Assembly (NCBI RefSeq): GCF_004135585.1
Contig: NZ_CP035501.1
Span: 5,465,501-5,529,500, forward strand
Length of the DNA stretch: 64,000 nt
Direction: 5' to 3'
Origin: Sphingosinicella sp. BN140058
GTDB taxonomy: Bacteria; Pseudomonadota; Alphaproteobacteria; Sphingomonadales; Sphingomonadaceae
In this document: one piece after another, positions 54,088-64,000 of the stretch
Layout of the letters: every line of letters starts with the position of its first letter
Position numbering within the stretch: position 1 is the first letter of the stretch
Notes under the pieces: generated by a model
What the model was told of the DNA's origin: nothing
What the model saw: the letters and a program-made list of their open reading frames with translations, nothing else
The model's database searches: none
Translations under genes and position numbers: made by a program

Positions 54088-55368
54088 GTGATGAGCCCGT
54101 CGACACCGCTAGCTGAGATGCAAGAAAGAGGCGGGCCCGGAATGCGCGAATCCATCGCGCTGATGGCGGCGCTGATGGCGTCCAACGCTCTGGCGATCGA
54201 CGCCATGCTCCCGGCGCTCCCGGCGATCGGCCGCGCGCTCGACGTCACCGAGGACAATCGCCGGCAATTGGTCATCACCGCCTTCATCCTCGGTTTCGGC
54301 ATCGCCCAGCTCTTCTGGGGGCCGCTTGCCGATCGATTCGGGCGCAAGCGCCTGCTCACCGGCGGGCTGATTCTCTACGGCCTGCTCGGCATCGTCGCGG
54401 GGCTCGCGTCGAGCTTCACTTTGCTGCTGGTGGCCCGTGTCCTGCAGGGCATGGCCGCGGCGGCAAGCCGGGTGCTCGTCGTCGCAATCGTCCGCGACCG
54501 CTACCAGGGACCGGCAATGGCCCGCGTGATGTCGCTGTCGATGATCGTGTTCATGATCGTGCCGGTGCTTGCGCCCACCTTCGGTCAGACGGTGCTCGCC
54601 TTCGGAACCTGGCGGCACATCTTCATCGGACTCGGTGTTTACGGCGCGGTGCTCGCACTCTGGAGCAGCCTTCGTCTGCCGGAAACGCTGACTGCGGACC
54701 AGCGGCGGCCGTTGTCGCTCGGGCATCTCGGCGAGGCGATGGGCATGGTGCTGCGCAACCGCCAGTCGATCGGCAACACAATCACCCAGACTCTGGTGCT
54801 CGGCGCACTCTTCTCGTTCATCAACTCGGTCCAGCAGATCGTCTTCGACGTGTTCGACGCCGGCGGCATCATGGCCCTGGTCTTCGCACTGATCGCCGGG
54901 CCGATGGCAATCAGCGCCTATGCCAATTCACGGCTGGTGATGCGGCTCGGATCCCGGCGGATCCTGCTGGTCGCCTTGAGCTTCTTTACGGGCGTCGCGG
55001 CCGTCCATCTGGCCGTCGCCGCGATGATCGGCGAGAACCTGTGGGTGTTCGTCGCCTTGCAGGCCGCGACGATGATCTTCTTCGGCCTCATCGGCGCCAA
55101 TGCCGGTGCGCTTGCGATGGAGCCGCTGGGACACATCGCAGGCACCGCCTCTTCTCTGCAGGGGGTGATCACCACCGTCGGCGGAGCGCTGATCGGCTTC
55201 TTCATCGGCCAGCATTTCGACGGCACCACCCTGCCCTTCCTGATCGGCTTCACCACCTGCGGGCTCGCCTCGCTGCTGGTGGCGGTCTGGGCCAATCGTG
55301 CGCCGTCCGGCGACATGCGGGACGAAGGTGAGATCGACATTCAGGAGATCGAGAGCCGCCCCGCCTGA
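54088..55368 (+). CDS. MFS multidrug resistance transporter (Bcr/CflA-like)
   Basis: 426 residues, twelve spans. Motif A is GPLADRFGRKRLLTGG, motif B-like ARVLQGMAAAASRVLVVAIVR (split around the conserved Arg), and ALPAIGRALDVT opens TM1-2, as in Bcr/CflA proton-driven exporters of drugs or metabolites. A C-terminal acidic tail follows TM12. A GTG at 54088 is at better distance (10 bases) from the AGGA site than the ATG at 54091; either is possible. Confidence 0.92.
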   Translation: MMSPSTPLAEMQERGGPGMRESIALMAALMASNALAIDAMLPALPAIGRALDVTEDNRRQLVITAFILGFGIAQLFWGPLADRFGRKRLLTGGLILYGLLGIVAGLASSFTLLLVARVLQGMAAAASRVLVVAIVRDRYQGPAMARVMSLSMIVFMIVPVLAPTFGQTVLAFGTWRHIFIGLGVYGAVLALWSSLRLPETLTADQRRPLSLGHLGEAMGMVLRNRQSIGNTITQTLVLGALFSFINSVQQIVFDVFDAGGIMALVFALIAGPMAISAYANSRLVMRLGSRRILLVALSFFTGVAAVHLAVAAMIGENLWVFVALQAATMIFFGLIGANAGALAMEPLGHIAGTASSLQGVITTVGGALIGFFIGQHFDGTTLPFLIGFTTCGLASLLVAVWANRAPSGDMRDEGEIDIQEIESRPA

Positions 55369-55379
55369 ACCGGCGGTGC

Positions 55380-56741
55380 TCAGCTCTGCAGCGGAGTTGC
55401 CCCGGCACCATTGCATCGGCCCCGATCATAATGGCCGACGGTGCGGACGATCTCCTCGCGGGCGGGTTCAATCCGGCGGCCCTCGACGATCCCGGCAAGC
55501 ACACGGGCGATCACCTGATCGAGGCGCGACACGACATAGCAGGCGAGATCCGGCTCGGCATGGGCGTCGCCGACGCCGCTGTCGTCCGTGAGGAAGATGT
55601 AGCGGCCCTGGGTCAGCGCGGCCATGGTGCGCATCACATATTGTGCGCTCTCCTCGACCCCGCTCGCCGCGACGGGAACGATCTGGACGCCGCGGGCCCG
55701 AAGCTTCTGGGTGGCGGCCAGGGTCGGTGCCAGTCGATCCGCGTGCGGCGGCGCGTCGGCGACGAGCAGGATCGCCTTGGCGGCTGCCGTCCGCCACTGC
55801 AGCCGGCCGGCCGCTGCGATTGCCTGGTCGACGGCTTCCGGCGTGTCGCCGCCGCCCCCCGCCTCCTGATCGGCGAGCGTCGCCCGGAGTGCCGCGACGT
55901 CGCTGCTCAACGGCGCTGCACGCACCACATAGTCGTCGCCTTCGTCCCGATAGGCGATCAAGCCGATGCGCAGATCGAGATTGCCCGACTCCCGCTTCAG
56001 CCGCGCGAGGATGCTGTCGAGTTCCGCCTGCAGATAGGCCATTTCGTCGCCCATGCTCCCGGTCGTATCGACGACCAAAGCGAGGTCCATCGCGGCGACC
56101 GGCTGCGCAGTACCCGGGAGAGCGATTGCGATCCGTCGGGCACCGTGCCCGGCAAGATCGACCGCGCGGCTGGCGGAGCCCGCCTCGGACTGCACTTCGA
56201 CGGTGGTTTTCGCCGGCACGGAATCGAACCGCGGATAGAAAGAAGCGACCCCGTCCGCGGCGGCGACCAGATGAAGTGGGGGGCCACGCCGCTGCACGTC
56301 CACCTTTGCAAATGGAACAGCCCGGCCGTCCGCGTCGACGATCTTGATTGCGACGCGCGTGCGGGTGTCGACGAACGGCAGATCACCTCCGTGCTTCTGC
56401 AGGAATCTCCCGGCATAGGCCGCATAGAGTTCGGGATTGAGCAGATCGTCATGGTCGCCGGCGGTCAGCAAACCAGCCGCCTGACGGCGCGGCGGCGGCG
56501 GGGCGGGCGCTGGCTCCACCTTCGTCTCGCTCTTGCCTCGGACGATCCCTGCGATGCTCCACTCGCTCTTCCGGCTGAAGGATGTTCCTTCTTCGGCCGC
56601 TCCGGCATCGTCCGCGGCGACGGGCTCCTCGACGGCATTGCCGCCCGATACGGCCTCTCCACCGCCACAGGCGGCAAGCATCAGCGGCAATGTGAGGTAC
56701 GACAGGAATGAAATGCGACGAAAGATCGTGGTTGTCGGCAT
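55380..56741 (-). CDS. lipoprotein with von Willebrand factor A domain
   Basis: 453 residues. A type II signal ends in LMLAACGGG, placing the lipidated Cys near residue 24. A Pro/Lys-rich linker and a small beta domain ([20 protein letters not shown], carboxypeptidase-regulatory-like) precede the VWA domain (about 250-430) with MIDAS motif [11 protein letters not shown] and [14 protein letters not shown], and the [14 protein letters not shown] loop. It probably binds a metal-dependent partner at the envelope. AAGGA lies seven bases before the start. Convergent with the MFS gene. Confidence 0.87.
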   Translation of the reverse strand: MPTTTIFRRISFLSYLTLPLMLAACGGGEAVSGGNAVEEPVAADDAGAAEEGTSFSRKSEWSIAGIVRGKSETKVEPAPAPPPPRRQAAGLLTAGDHDDLLNPELYAAYAGRFLQKHGGDLPFVDTRTRVAIKIVDADGRAVPFAKVDVQRRGPPLHLVAAADGVASFYPRFDSVPAKTTVEVQSEAGSASRAVDLAGHGARRIAIALPGTAQPVAAMDLALVVDTTGSMGDEMAYLQAELDSILARLKRESGNLDLRIGLIAYRDEGDDYVVRAAPLSSDVAALRATLADQEAGGGGDTPEAVDQAIAAAGRLQWRTAAAKAILLVADAPPHADRLAPTLAATQKLRARGVQIVPVAASGVEESAQYVMRTMAALTQGRYIFLTDDSGVGDAHAEPDLACYVVSRLDQVIARVLAGIVEGRRIEPAREEIVRTVGHYDRGRCNGAGATPLQS

Positions 56742-57305
56742 GGCTTCATCCTTGAACGGGAGCAGTTCGCAATATCTACCTGCCGGGTAGAGAATGCCAA
56801 ATGGAGCTTTGGTGCAGAAGCTGTGCAGCGCCGGCGCGCCGGCGGAACGGCAAGAGCAGCGAAGACGTCCTCGGCGCGTCAGCGTCACAATGGTGCAATG
56901 GCGGCGCTTCGGCTCCGGGAGTGCCGATGTCATGCCAACCCTGCACCGGGTCCTCTGCTTCTTGCTACCCGGGCAGCGGTCGTCTCCCTGGCGGTGCAGG
57001 TCGCTGCGTCGGCTCGTGGAATGTTAGTCAGAAACGTTCCAGAAACAATGCAATCATCGCGGCACGTTGCGTGGGACAACAGTGTAAAGCCATTTACCAG
57101 AAGCTCTTTGAATTGCCTGATATGGCCTTTCTGCTCATACAGGCACCATCCAAGCGTATTTTCCTATCCTTCGATCACAGTGATCGATTTTTCCGTCTAC
57201 GTAGGATTACGGGTGTGTTCGGACTTTGTTTACACTCCTGTTAGTAGAGGGCGTTCGATCGCGGGGCTAACCCGCCGCTGCAGGAATGCACAGGGAGATT
57301 CGTAC
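56742..57305. other. 564-bp divergent intergenic region
   Basis: It holds the promoters of the VWA lipoprotein and chemoreceptor genes. The right half (about 57050-57240) is far more AT-rich than the rest of the window. No frame here has normal codon bias, and I see no tRNA-like fold or repeat. A small RNA cannot be excluded by eye. Confidence 0.4.
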
Positions 57306-58619
57306 ATGGAATGGTTTCAAGTGGTGGCACCGATCCGCCAGAAGACGTTCGTCGCCTTCGGGACGATGATCGCCTTCATCGCCGTGGTCGGCAGCGTCGC
57401 ATCGCTCGGCGGGCCGCTCGTCGGTGCCGCCGCGACCCTGATCGCCGCGGGCGCTGCGGCCCTCCTCGCCGCGCGCTTTCGCAGGGCGATCTGTGATCCC
57501 TATGTTTCTACCGTGGTCCGGATGGAAGCGCTGGCGGCCGGCGATCTGTCCTCCCCCATCGAATTCACCCACTACAAGGATTGCGTCGGGCGGATGACGA
57601 AGGCGATGTTCACCTTCCAGGAGACCGCGCTTGCCCAGCAACGCTCGTCCGCCGAGCAGAGCCATCTCGTCGAAACGCTCAGCGCCCATCTCGAGACGCT
57701 CGCGGCCGGCGATCTCAGCCGGCGCATCACCGAAGAGTTTCCGGACCATTATGCGCAGCTCAAGGACAGCTACAACCAGGCGGTGAGCGCATTAAGCGAT
57801 CTCGTCGGCGCGGTTCGGGAAAGTGCGGAAACCATCAACGCCGGTTCGGGCGAGATCGCCCACGCCTCGGAAGACCTGTCCCGCCGCACCGAGCAGCAGG
57901 CTGCGTCGATCGAGGAAACGGCAGCGGCCATGACCGAGATCACCGCGACCGTGCAGAACAGCGCCACCGGCGCGAACGAGGTCAACAAGCGCGTTCTCGC
58001 CACGCAGGCGGATGCGCAGGAAAGCAGCAAAGTCGTCTCTGCGGCGGTCGCTGCGATGGCCGCGATCGAGCAGTCGAGCCAGGAGATCACCAAGATTATC
58101 ACGGTGATCGACAAGATCGCCTTCCAGACCAATCTGCTCGCGCTCAACGCCTCGGTCGAGGCGGCCCATGCGGGCGAGGCGGGCCGCGCCTTTGCCGTCG
58201 TCGCCAACGAAGTGCGGGCGCTCGCCCAACGTTCCGCGGACGCCGCGCAGGAGATTGGAACCCTGATTTCGAACAGCTCCCGTCAGGTCGAAGGCGGCGT
58301 CGCTCTCGTCTCGGAGGCCGGCCAGGCGCTCGACCGGATCATCGGCTCGATCGACGAGGTTAGCGGGCTGGTCGGTCAGATCACCATGGCAGCGGACCAG
58401 CAGAGCTCCGCTTTGGCGCAGGTCAGCACCGCCGTCGTCGACATGGACAAAGTGACGCAGCAGAATGCGGCGATGGTCGAAGAGACGTCTGCCGCCGCGC
58501 GCAATCTCGCGAGCGAAGTCTCGGCTCTGGCCGCTCGCACCTCCCAGTTCATCGTGGCATCGGACGGCGCCCGCCCGACCCGCTCCGCCGAAGTGCATAG
58601 CTGGCGCCGCGCCGCATAA
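57306..58619 (+). CDS. methyl-accepting chemotaxis-type transducer without periplasmic domain
   Basis: 437 residues. Two closely spaced hydrophobic segments (about 15-35 and 37-57) are joined by a short turn, so there is no periplasmic sensor. Two HAMP-like units follow ([12 protein letters not shown] about 75-85; [14 protein letters not shown] about 135-150). The signalling tip reads [21 protein letters not shown], split in the hairpin, with [19 protein letters not shown]. Methylation-type glutamines are present. No che genes or flagellar genes are in the window. AGGGAGA precedes the ATG. Confidence 0.92.
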   Translation: MEWFQVVAPIRQKTFVAFGTMIAFIAVVGSVASLGGPLVGAAATLIAAGAAALLAARFRRAICDPYVSTVVRMEALAAGDLSSPIEFTHYKDCVGRMTKAMFTFQETALAQQRSSAEQSHLVETLSAHLETLAAGDLSRRITEEFPDHYAQLKDSYNQAVSALSDLVGAVRESAETINAGSGEIAHASEDLSRRTEQQAASIEETAAAMTEITATVQNSATGANEVNKRVLATQADAQESSKVVSAAVAAMAAIEQSSQEITKIITVIDKIAFQTNLLALNASVEAAHAGEAGRAFAVVANEVRALAQRSADAAQEIGTLISNSSRQVEGGVALVSEAGQALDRIIGSIDEVSGLVGQITMAADQQSSALAQVSTAVVDMDKVTQQNAAMVEETSAAARNLASEVSALAARTSQFIVASDGARPTRSAEVHSWRRAA

Positions 58620-58645
58620 GCGGGCGACGAAAGTACGACGACCTT

Positions 58646-58667
58646 CAGGCAGTCTGGTCCGTTCGGA

Positions 58668-58679
<12 letters not shown>
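58646..58679. terminator. long hairpin spanning the end of the DAHP synthase gene
   Basis: CAGGCAG (58646-58652) pairs with CTGCCTG (58673-58679), with an inner CTGGTCC/GGATCAG stem around gttc. It includes the stop codon of the minus-strand DAHP synthase gene and lies just after the chemoreceptor stop. No T-run follows; possible shared terminator. Confidence 0.4.
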
Positions 58680-59741
<1,062 letters not shown>

Positions 59742-59749
59742 GATCTCTT

Positions 59750-60691
59750 CTATCTCTTCCCGGCGTCCGAGCCGGCCTGTTCCTCCGGTACCCGCCCGAA
59801 GTCCGCTTTCGCAACATCCTGCCCCTGCTCGACGATGCCGCGCCGGATCTCACGGGTGCGCGTGAACAGATCCAGCAGGGTGTCGCCGTCATCGTGCCGG
59901 ATGGCGCGTTGCAGGTGAAACAGGTCTTCCGAAAAACGCTGCAGCATCTGCAGAACGGCACCTTTGTTGGCAAGGAAGATGTCACGCCACATCACGGGAT
60001 TAGACGCAGCGATTCGCGTGAAATCGCGAAAGCCCCCGGCGGAATATTTGATCACCTCGCTCTCGGTGACCCGTTCCAGGTCGGACGCCGTGCCGACGAT
60101 GGTGAACGCGATCAGGTGCGGCAAATGGCTGGTGACGGCCAGGACCATGTCGTGGTGGGCGGCATCCATGATCTCCACCCGGGCGCCGAGCGCCGCCCAG
60201 AATGCGGAGAGCCGCTCGACCGCCTCCTGCGGCGCGTCATCGTCCGGCGTGAGAATGCACCAACGCCCACGGAACAGTGCTGCGAATCCTGCCTCCGGCC
60301 CGCTATTCTCGGTTCCGGCGACCGGATGGGCAGGAATGACGGTGGCGCCGGGCAGCGCATCCCGCAAAGCAGCGGCGACACCCGCCTTCGAGGAGCCGAC
60401 ATCGCTCACCATCGTCCCCGGCGCCACGCTTCCCGAAATAGCACGGGCCGCCTCGGCCATGGCACCGACGGGCACGCACAGGATGACAAGATCCGCTCCC
60501 GCAGCAGCATCGGCGGCTGATCCCGTCACGATGTTGACCAGATCCAGGTCTCCGGCCCGGCGGCGAACGTCGGCGTCGGCATCGTAGCCGCGCAAAGCCG
60601 CTTCTGGCAGGCTCGAGCGGACCGCGCGTGCGATGGACGAGCCGATCAGACCCAGACCGATGATGGCAATGGTGTGAAAGGGTGCATGCAT
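59750..60691 (-). CDS. tyrA: prephenate (arogenate) dehydrogenase
   Basis: 313 residues. NAD(P) motif IAIIGLGLIGSSIARAV, the catalytic His in IPAHPVAGTENSGPEAG, and HHDMVLAVTSHLPHLIAF are diagnostic. It oxidatively decarboxylates prephenate or arogenate toward tyrosine. The ATG at 60691 is preferred; a TTG five codons earlier is also in frame. First gene of a two-gene unit with DAHP synthase. No C-terminal ACT domain, so feedback control may rest on the DAHP synthase. Confidence 0.94.
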   Translation of the reverse strand: MHAPFHTIAIIGLGLIGSSIARAVRSSLPEAALRGYDADADVRRRAGDLDLVNIVTGSAADAAAGADLVILCVPVGAMAEAARAISGSVAPGTMVSDVGSSKAGVAAALRDALPGATVIPAHPVAGTENSGPEAGFAALFRGRWCILTPDDDAPQEAVERLSAFWAALGARVEIMDAAHHDMVLAVTSHLPHLIAFTIVGTASDLERVTESEVIKYSAGGFRDFTRIAASNPVMWRDIFLANKGAVLQMLQRFSEDLFHLQRAIRHDDGDTLLDLFTRTREIRRGIVEQGQDVAKADFGRVPEEQAGSDAGKR

Positions 60692-60697
60692 GATTAT

Positions 60698-60782
60698 GGG
60701 ATCCAATCGAGCCCGGTCGCTCCTGTGTCAACCCGTTCCTGCGCGAAGGCATGCCGACGCGCCCCGCCTCAACTTGGATCCC
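60698..60782. repeat. inverted repeat in the tyrA upstream region
   Basis: GGGATCCAA (60698-60706) and TTGGATCCC (60774-60782) are perfect inverted copies 67 bp apart in the gap between divergent tyrA and the small exported-protein gene. Each arm is itself centred on the palindrome GGATCC. Confidence 0.4.
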
Positions 60783-60883
60783 GTGCCCGACAGCAGGGCG
60801 CACGACAAGTCAGCCCCGGTTAAGCGCGTTTGCGGTAGGTGGCTCCCAGAGCCAATGTGCCCAGAAAGAAAGAAGGAAGTGTA

Positions 60884-61276
60884 ATGCGAAAGCTGATCAT
60901 GCTTGCGCTCGGGGGCCTGCTTGCGGCGACCGCCCCGGTTCAAGCGAAGACCGCGGTCGACGGCGAAGCGAAGCTCGCCAAGGCGCTCGAGGGCCGCGTT
61001 GCCGGCAAGCCGGTGGACTGCGTCAACATGCACAATGTCCGATCGACCCGGATCATCGACGGCGTCGGCATCCTCTACGATGCCGGCAGCACGATCTATC
61101 TCAATCGTCCGCGCTCGGGCGCCGAGTCGCTCGACAAGTGGGATACGTTGGTGACGAAGCTCTATTCGTCGCAGCTGTGCAGCATCGATACCGTCCACCT
61201 CTACGACACGTCGTCGCGGATGCAGACGGGCTTCGTCTTCCTGGGCGATTTCGTTCCCTATCGCCGCGTGAAGTGA
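60884..61276 (+). CDS. small exported protein of unknown function
   Basis: 130 residues. A classical signal peptide (RKLIMLALGGLLAATAPVQA, cleavage after residue 21) precedes a 109-residue mature domain with two cysteines (DCVNMHN and SSQLCSID) that could form a disulfide. Motifs NVRSTRIIDGVGILYDAGSTIYLNR (in parts) recur in sphingomonad hypothetical proteins. AAGGAAG is close before the ATG. Function unknown. Confidence 0.82.
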   Translation: MRKLIMLALGGLLAATAPVQAKTAVDGEAKLAKALEGRVAGKPVDCVNMHNVRSTRIIDGVGILYDAGSTIYLNRPRSGAESLDKWDTLVTKLYSSQLCSIDTVHLYDTSSRMQTGFVFLGDFVPYRRVK

Positions 61277-61329
61277 AGCCGACGAGCGGTCCGCTGAGGG
61301 CGGAGCGGAAACGCTCCGCCCGTATCACA

Positions 61330-61343
61330 TGTGAGCGCTAACA
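61330..61343. promoter_or_regulatory. LacI/XylR-type operator before the semialdehyde dehydrogenase gene
   Basis: TGTGAGCGCTAACA is a 14-bp near-palindrome (one mismatched pair) with core AGCGCT. It fits TGWNANCGNTNWCA and is close to the Caulobacter XylR operator (TGTTAGCGCTACCA type). It lies 80 bp before the GTG start of the dehydrogenase gene. Confidence 0.6.
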
Positions 61344-61422
61344 TCCTCCCCGTTGCTTTTCGCCCCGCGGGACCTAGATGGGCTCGGAGGGCCGCCGCCG
61401 CGGCCGCAAGGGAGGACGCGAC

Positions 61423-63000
61423 GTGATCAACGGAGAGATGTTCATCGGCAGCCGCAGCGTGCAAGGCACCAGCGGCGAAGTTCGCGCGATCAATCCTGCG
61501 ACCGGCGAAACGCTCGAGCCGGCTTATCGCGGCGCGACGCGTGCAGAACTCGACGAGGCCTGCCGCCTGGCCTGGGACGCATTCGATCCCTATCGTGCCC
61601 TGGCCCCCGAAGAGCGCGCCGCGTTTCTTGAGGCGATCGCGCAGAACATCGTCGATATCGGCGACGAACTGATCGAGCGTGCCATGGCGGAGAGCGGTCT
61701 GCCCCGCCCGCGCCTCGAAGGCGAGCGCGGCCGCACGGTCGGTCAACTTCGTCTGTTCGCCCAGGTCGTCCGCGACGGCCGCTATCTGAACCTTCGCATC
61801 GATCCGGCCCAGCCCGAGCGCAAGCCCCTGCCCCGCGTGGACCTGCGCCTGAGGATGATTCCGCTTGGGCCGGTGGCGGTGTTCGGCGCCTCGAACTTCC
61901 CGCTCGCTTTCTCCGTTGCCGGCGGTGACACGGCCTCTGCGCTTGCCGCAGGCTGCCCGGTCGTTGCGAAGGCGCATCCCGCCCATCCCGGCACATCGGA
62001 GCTGGTTGGCCGCGCCGTCCAGAAGGCGGTTCAGGACAGCGGCTTGCCCGAGGGCGTGTTCTCCCTCGTCTTCGACAGCGGCTACGAGATCGGCCAGGCC
62101 TTGGTCGCCGATCCGCGTATCAAGGCGGTCGGCTTCACCGGTTCCCGCCGCGGCGGCCTCGCGCTGATGAAGATCGCCCAGCAGCGGGAAGAGCCGATCC
62201 CCGTTTATGCCGAGATGAGCTCGATCAATCCGGTCATCCTGTTCCCTGGTGCGCTGGCCGCACGCGGCGAGCAGATCGCGCAAGGCTTCATCACGTCCCT
62301 GCTGATGGGTGCCGGCCAGTTCTGCACCAGCCCCGGCCTGATCCTCGCGATCGAGAGCGACGCCCTCGACAGCTTCATCGCCGGCGCCGGATCCGCGCTC
62401 GAAAATTCCAGCGGCGGCACCATGCTGACCCCCGGCATCCACCAGGCCTATGTCGACGGCGTCGAGAAGCTGCGCAGCCACACCGACGTCAAGCCGGTCG
62501 CCCATGGCAAGGCCGGCGAGCGCTACCAGGGCGTTCCGAGCCTGTTCTCCACCAGTGCGGAAGCCTTTTTGGCCGACAAGGCGCTGGCCGAGGAGGTCTT
62601 CGGATCGACCTCTCTGGTCGTCCGCTGCCGCGACGAGGCCGAGCTCGCCCGCGTCCTCGACAGCCTCGAGGGTCAGCTCACCGCCTCGCTGCACATCAGC
62701 GAAACGGACCATGACGACGCCCGCAAGCTGATCCCGGTGCTGGAGCGCAAGGTCGGCCGCATCCTGGTCAACGGCTTCGGCACCGGCGTCGAAGTCGCGC
62801 CCGCCATGGTCCATGGCGGTCCGTTCCCCTCAACTTCGGACGGCCGCTCGACTTCGGTCGGCACCTTGGCGATCGATCGCTTCCTGCGGCCGGTATCCTA
62901 CCAGGACATGCCGGACGCGCTGCTTCCCGCGGAACTGCGGGATTCCAACCCGCTCGGTCTCGATCGCCTGATCGACGGCAAGCCCGTTCTCGGCGCCTGA
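61423..63000 (+). CDS. alpha-ketoglutarate semialdehyde dehydrogenase-type aldehyde dehydrogenase
   Basis: 525 residues, the length of the KGSADH class rather than general ALDHs (about 490). Catalytic Cys301 lies in [13 protein letters not shown] and the general-base Glu264 in [14 protein letters not shown]; the cofactor region has [20 protein letters not shown] and [10 protein letters not shown]. Such enzymes produce 2-oxoglutarate at the end of the non-phosphorylating (Weimberg-type) sugar and sugar-acid pathways. The GTG at 61423 has GGGAGG seven bases upstream and matches the family start. An operator precedes it and a strong terminator follows; other pathway genes are not in the window. 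Confidence 0.92.
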   Translation: MINGEMFIGSRSVQGTSGEVRAINPATGETLEPAYRGATRAELDEACRLAWDAFDPYRALAPEERAAFLEAIAQNIVDIGDELIERAMAESGLPRPRLEGERGRTVGQLRLFAQVVRDGRYLNLRIDPAQPERKPLPRVDLRLRMIPLGPVAVFGASNFPLAFSVAGGDTASALAAGCPVVAKAHPAHPGTSELVGRAVQKAVQDSGLPEGVFSLVFDSGYEIGQALVADPRIKAVGFTGSRRGGLALMKIAQQREEPIPVYAEMSSINPVILFPGALAARGEQIAQGFITSLLMGAGQFCTSPGLILAIESDALDSFIAGAGSALENSSGGTMLTPGIHQAYVDGVEKLRSHTDVKPVAHGKAGERYQGVPSLFSTSAEAFLADKALAEEVFGSTSLVVRCRDEAELARVLDSLEGQLTASLHISETDHDDARKLIPVLERKVGRILVNGFGTGVEVAPAMVHGGPFPSTSDGRSTSVGTLAIDRFLRPVSYQDMPDALLPAELRDSNPLGLDRLIDGKPVLGA

Positions 63001-63025
63001 CCTTCGCGGTCGGAAAGCAGTAAGT

Positions 63026-63055
63026 GCGGCGCTCTTGTGAGCGCCGCCCTTTTTC
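63026..63055 (+). terminator. intrinsic terminator of the semialdehyde dehydrogenase gene
   Basis: GCGGCGCTC and GAGCGCCGC form a perfect 9-bp stem with loop TTGT, followed by CC and TTTTT. It begins 26 bp after the stop and touches the stop codon of the convergent SDR gene. Confidence 0.9.
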
Positions 63056-63851
63056 ATGCGCCGTTGTGATAACGCGGTGCGATGCGATCGCGGGAGACGT
63101 TTGCCGCGACCCGCGCCTCCGCCGCGACGTAGCTCTGCCAATCGGTGATCTCGGGCAGCGAGGGAATGCAGATTTCCTCCTCGAGTTCGAGGCCGCGCAG
63201 CGAGGCCACGACCAGATCCTCGGCACGCATCACCCGCTCGGGCGGGAAGTTGGCGAGATCGTTGCCGGCGACCTGGTGGAAATCGGTCGCGATCACGCCG
63301 GGAATGACCAGCTGTACGCGCACGCCGGTGCCGGCGGCCTCCAGCTGCATGTGGCGCGTGAACGCCAGGACGTAATTCTTCGAGGCGCCGTAACCGGCAT
63401 TGCCCGGCATCTGCATGAAGGCGGTGCCGGACGAGATGTTGATGATCGTTCCGCGTCCCGCAGCGACCATCCGCTTCATCGCGGCATTGGAGAGCCGGCT
63501 GAGCGCAAGGACATTGACCCGAAGCATGGCGTCGAGCGCGTCGAAATCGAGCTCCGCCACCCGGCCGCGCGCCGCGTAACCCGCATTGTTGATCAGCATG
63601 TCGATCTCCGGCGCTTCGCCGAGCCGCGACGCCACCGCTTCGACTCCGTCCCGCGTGGCGAGATCGGCGGGCAGGATCTCGACCTCGATCGAGTGCGCGG
63701 CACCGAGTTCGTCCGCCAGCGCCTGCAGCCGATCGGCGCGACGTGCGACGAGCACGAGATCGTGCCCGGTACGGGCAAGATGTTCGGCATAGACCTGGCC
63801 TATGCCGGCCGAAGCGCCGGTGACGAGGGCGCGCGGTCGTGTCAGTGGCAT
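63054..63851 (-). CDS. short-chain dehydrogenase/reductase
   Basis: 265 residues. Classical SDR: ALVTGASAGIGQVYAEHLA for cofactor, NNAGYAARG, ISSGTAFMQMPGNAGYGASK with catalytic Ser and Tyr-x3-Lys, and VIPGVIATDF. An Arg pair after strand 2 (VARRADR) suggests NADPH. The start at 63851 was chosen to fit the family N-terminus, with GGGA upstream. The substrate is unknown. The C-terminus is longer than in minimal SDRs. Confidence 0.92.
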   Translation of the reverse strand: MPLTRPRALVTGASAGIGQVYAEHLARTGHDLVLVARRADRLQALADELGAAHSIEVEILPADLATRDGVEAVASRLGEAPEIDMLINNAGYAARGRVAELDFDALDAMLRVNVLALSRLSNAAMKRMVAAGRGTIINISSGTAFMQMPGNAGYGASKNYVLAFTRHMQLEAAGTGVRVQLVIPGVIATDFHQVAGNDLANFPPERVMRAEDLVVASLRGLELEEEICIPSLPEITDWQSYVAAEARVAANVSRDRIAPRYHNGA

Positions 63852-63913
63852 GTTGTTTCCCGCAAAGCTGAGTTTCGCCACTCAATCGCCGGGAGCGGAT
63901 GCCGTTCCCTCGC

Positions 63914-64000
63914 TCAGGCGCCAGAATCGTCGGCCAGAGCCGCCTCGAGCAGGCGCTGCATGTTCCGCCGTACCGCATTGCTGTCGCAGCCGGACAGCGG
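63914..64000 (-). CDS. 3' end of a gene cut by the right edge
   Basis: The last 28 residues of a minus-strand protein, ending NMQRLLEAALADDSGA before a TGA at 63916-63914. Third positions are about 80% G+C, as in the real genes around it. It is 62 bp upstream of the SDR gene and could share its operon. The helical tail is compatible with many regulators; no family can be named. Confidence 0.55.
   Translation of the reverse strand, partial: PLSGCDSNAVRRNMQRLLEAALADDSGA

Noticed and set aside
57121..57140. A sigma-54-like TGGC...TGC element before the chemoreceptor gene
   Set aside because: The spacing between the GG and GC elements does not fit the required 10 bases.

Overview
The window is GC-rich (about two thirds G+C) and gene-dense, with many stop/start overlaps and strong third-position GC bias. 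It reads as chromosome of an alphaproteobacterium, most likely a sphingomonad. The pointers are a large TonB-dependent receptor beside a multi-PAS hybrid histidine kinase, several families common in that group (DUF2243, DUF6894, DUF6445, DUF421, small sphingomonad-type hypotheticals), a LacI/XylR-like operator in front of an alpha-ketoglutarate semialdehyde dehydrogenase, and REP-like inverted repeats of a type often seen in these genomes. I saw no rRNA, tRNA, transposase, integrase, phage gene or CRISPR array.

Layout. 0-3.5 kb: a minus-strand three-gene operon of an uncharacterised protein, a HopA1-like protein and a protein-kinase-like protein; this is the most unusual locus. 4-9.4 kb: alaS, a small membrane protein and a divergent EF-G paralogue. 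9.6-14.7 kb: a dicarboxylate symporter, DUF2306 protein, M24 peptidase, glutathione S-transferase and arginase-family hydrolase. 15-21.9 kb: TonB-dependent receptor convergent with a 1415-residue hybrid sensor kinase. 22-26.6 kb: small stress- and envelope-type genes (glutaredoxin, PRC-barrel, DUF2243, XRE regulator, thioesterase, DUF421) and a Crp/Fnr regulator. 26.8-33.3 kb: cupin, enoyl-CoA hydratase-like protein, a membrane-tethered LuxR-type HTH protein, DUF6445 protein, GH16 glucanase with a perfect LacI-type palindrome, and a DUF6894-Crp/Fnr pair.

33.3-44.2 kb is a molybdenum island. A Pao/Yag-type molybdo-iron-sulfur-flavin aldehyde oxidoreductase (three subunits, Tat signal on the Fe-S subunit) is followed by MocA (Moco cytidylyltransferase), XdhC (cofactor insertion chaperone) and a short ModE-like regulator. 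Divergently come moaA and a TauE-type permease, then convergently moaD-moaE-moaB-moaC-moeA. Together these cover most of molybdopterin synthesis, conversion to the cytosine dinucleotide form and loading into the enzyme. A ModE-box-like inverted repeat lies in the modE/moaA divergent promoter.

44.3-64 kb: an HxlR regulator divergent from an Old Yellow Enzyme reductase, a metallo-hydrolase, a PRISE-type reductase, an RNase II family protein, a CPA1 antiporter, a GH1-like glycosidase divergent from an ATP-grasp enzyme, a GFA protein, an MFS drug exporter, a VWA lipoprotein, a chemoreceptor without a periplasmic domain, a tyrA-DAHP synthase operon, a small exported protein, an alpha-ketoglutarate semialdehyde dehydrogenase with operator and terminator, and an SDR. 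A gene fragment runs off the right edge, and a possible one off the left.
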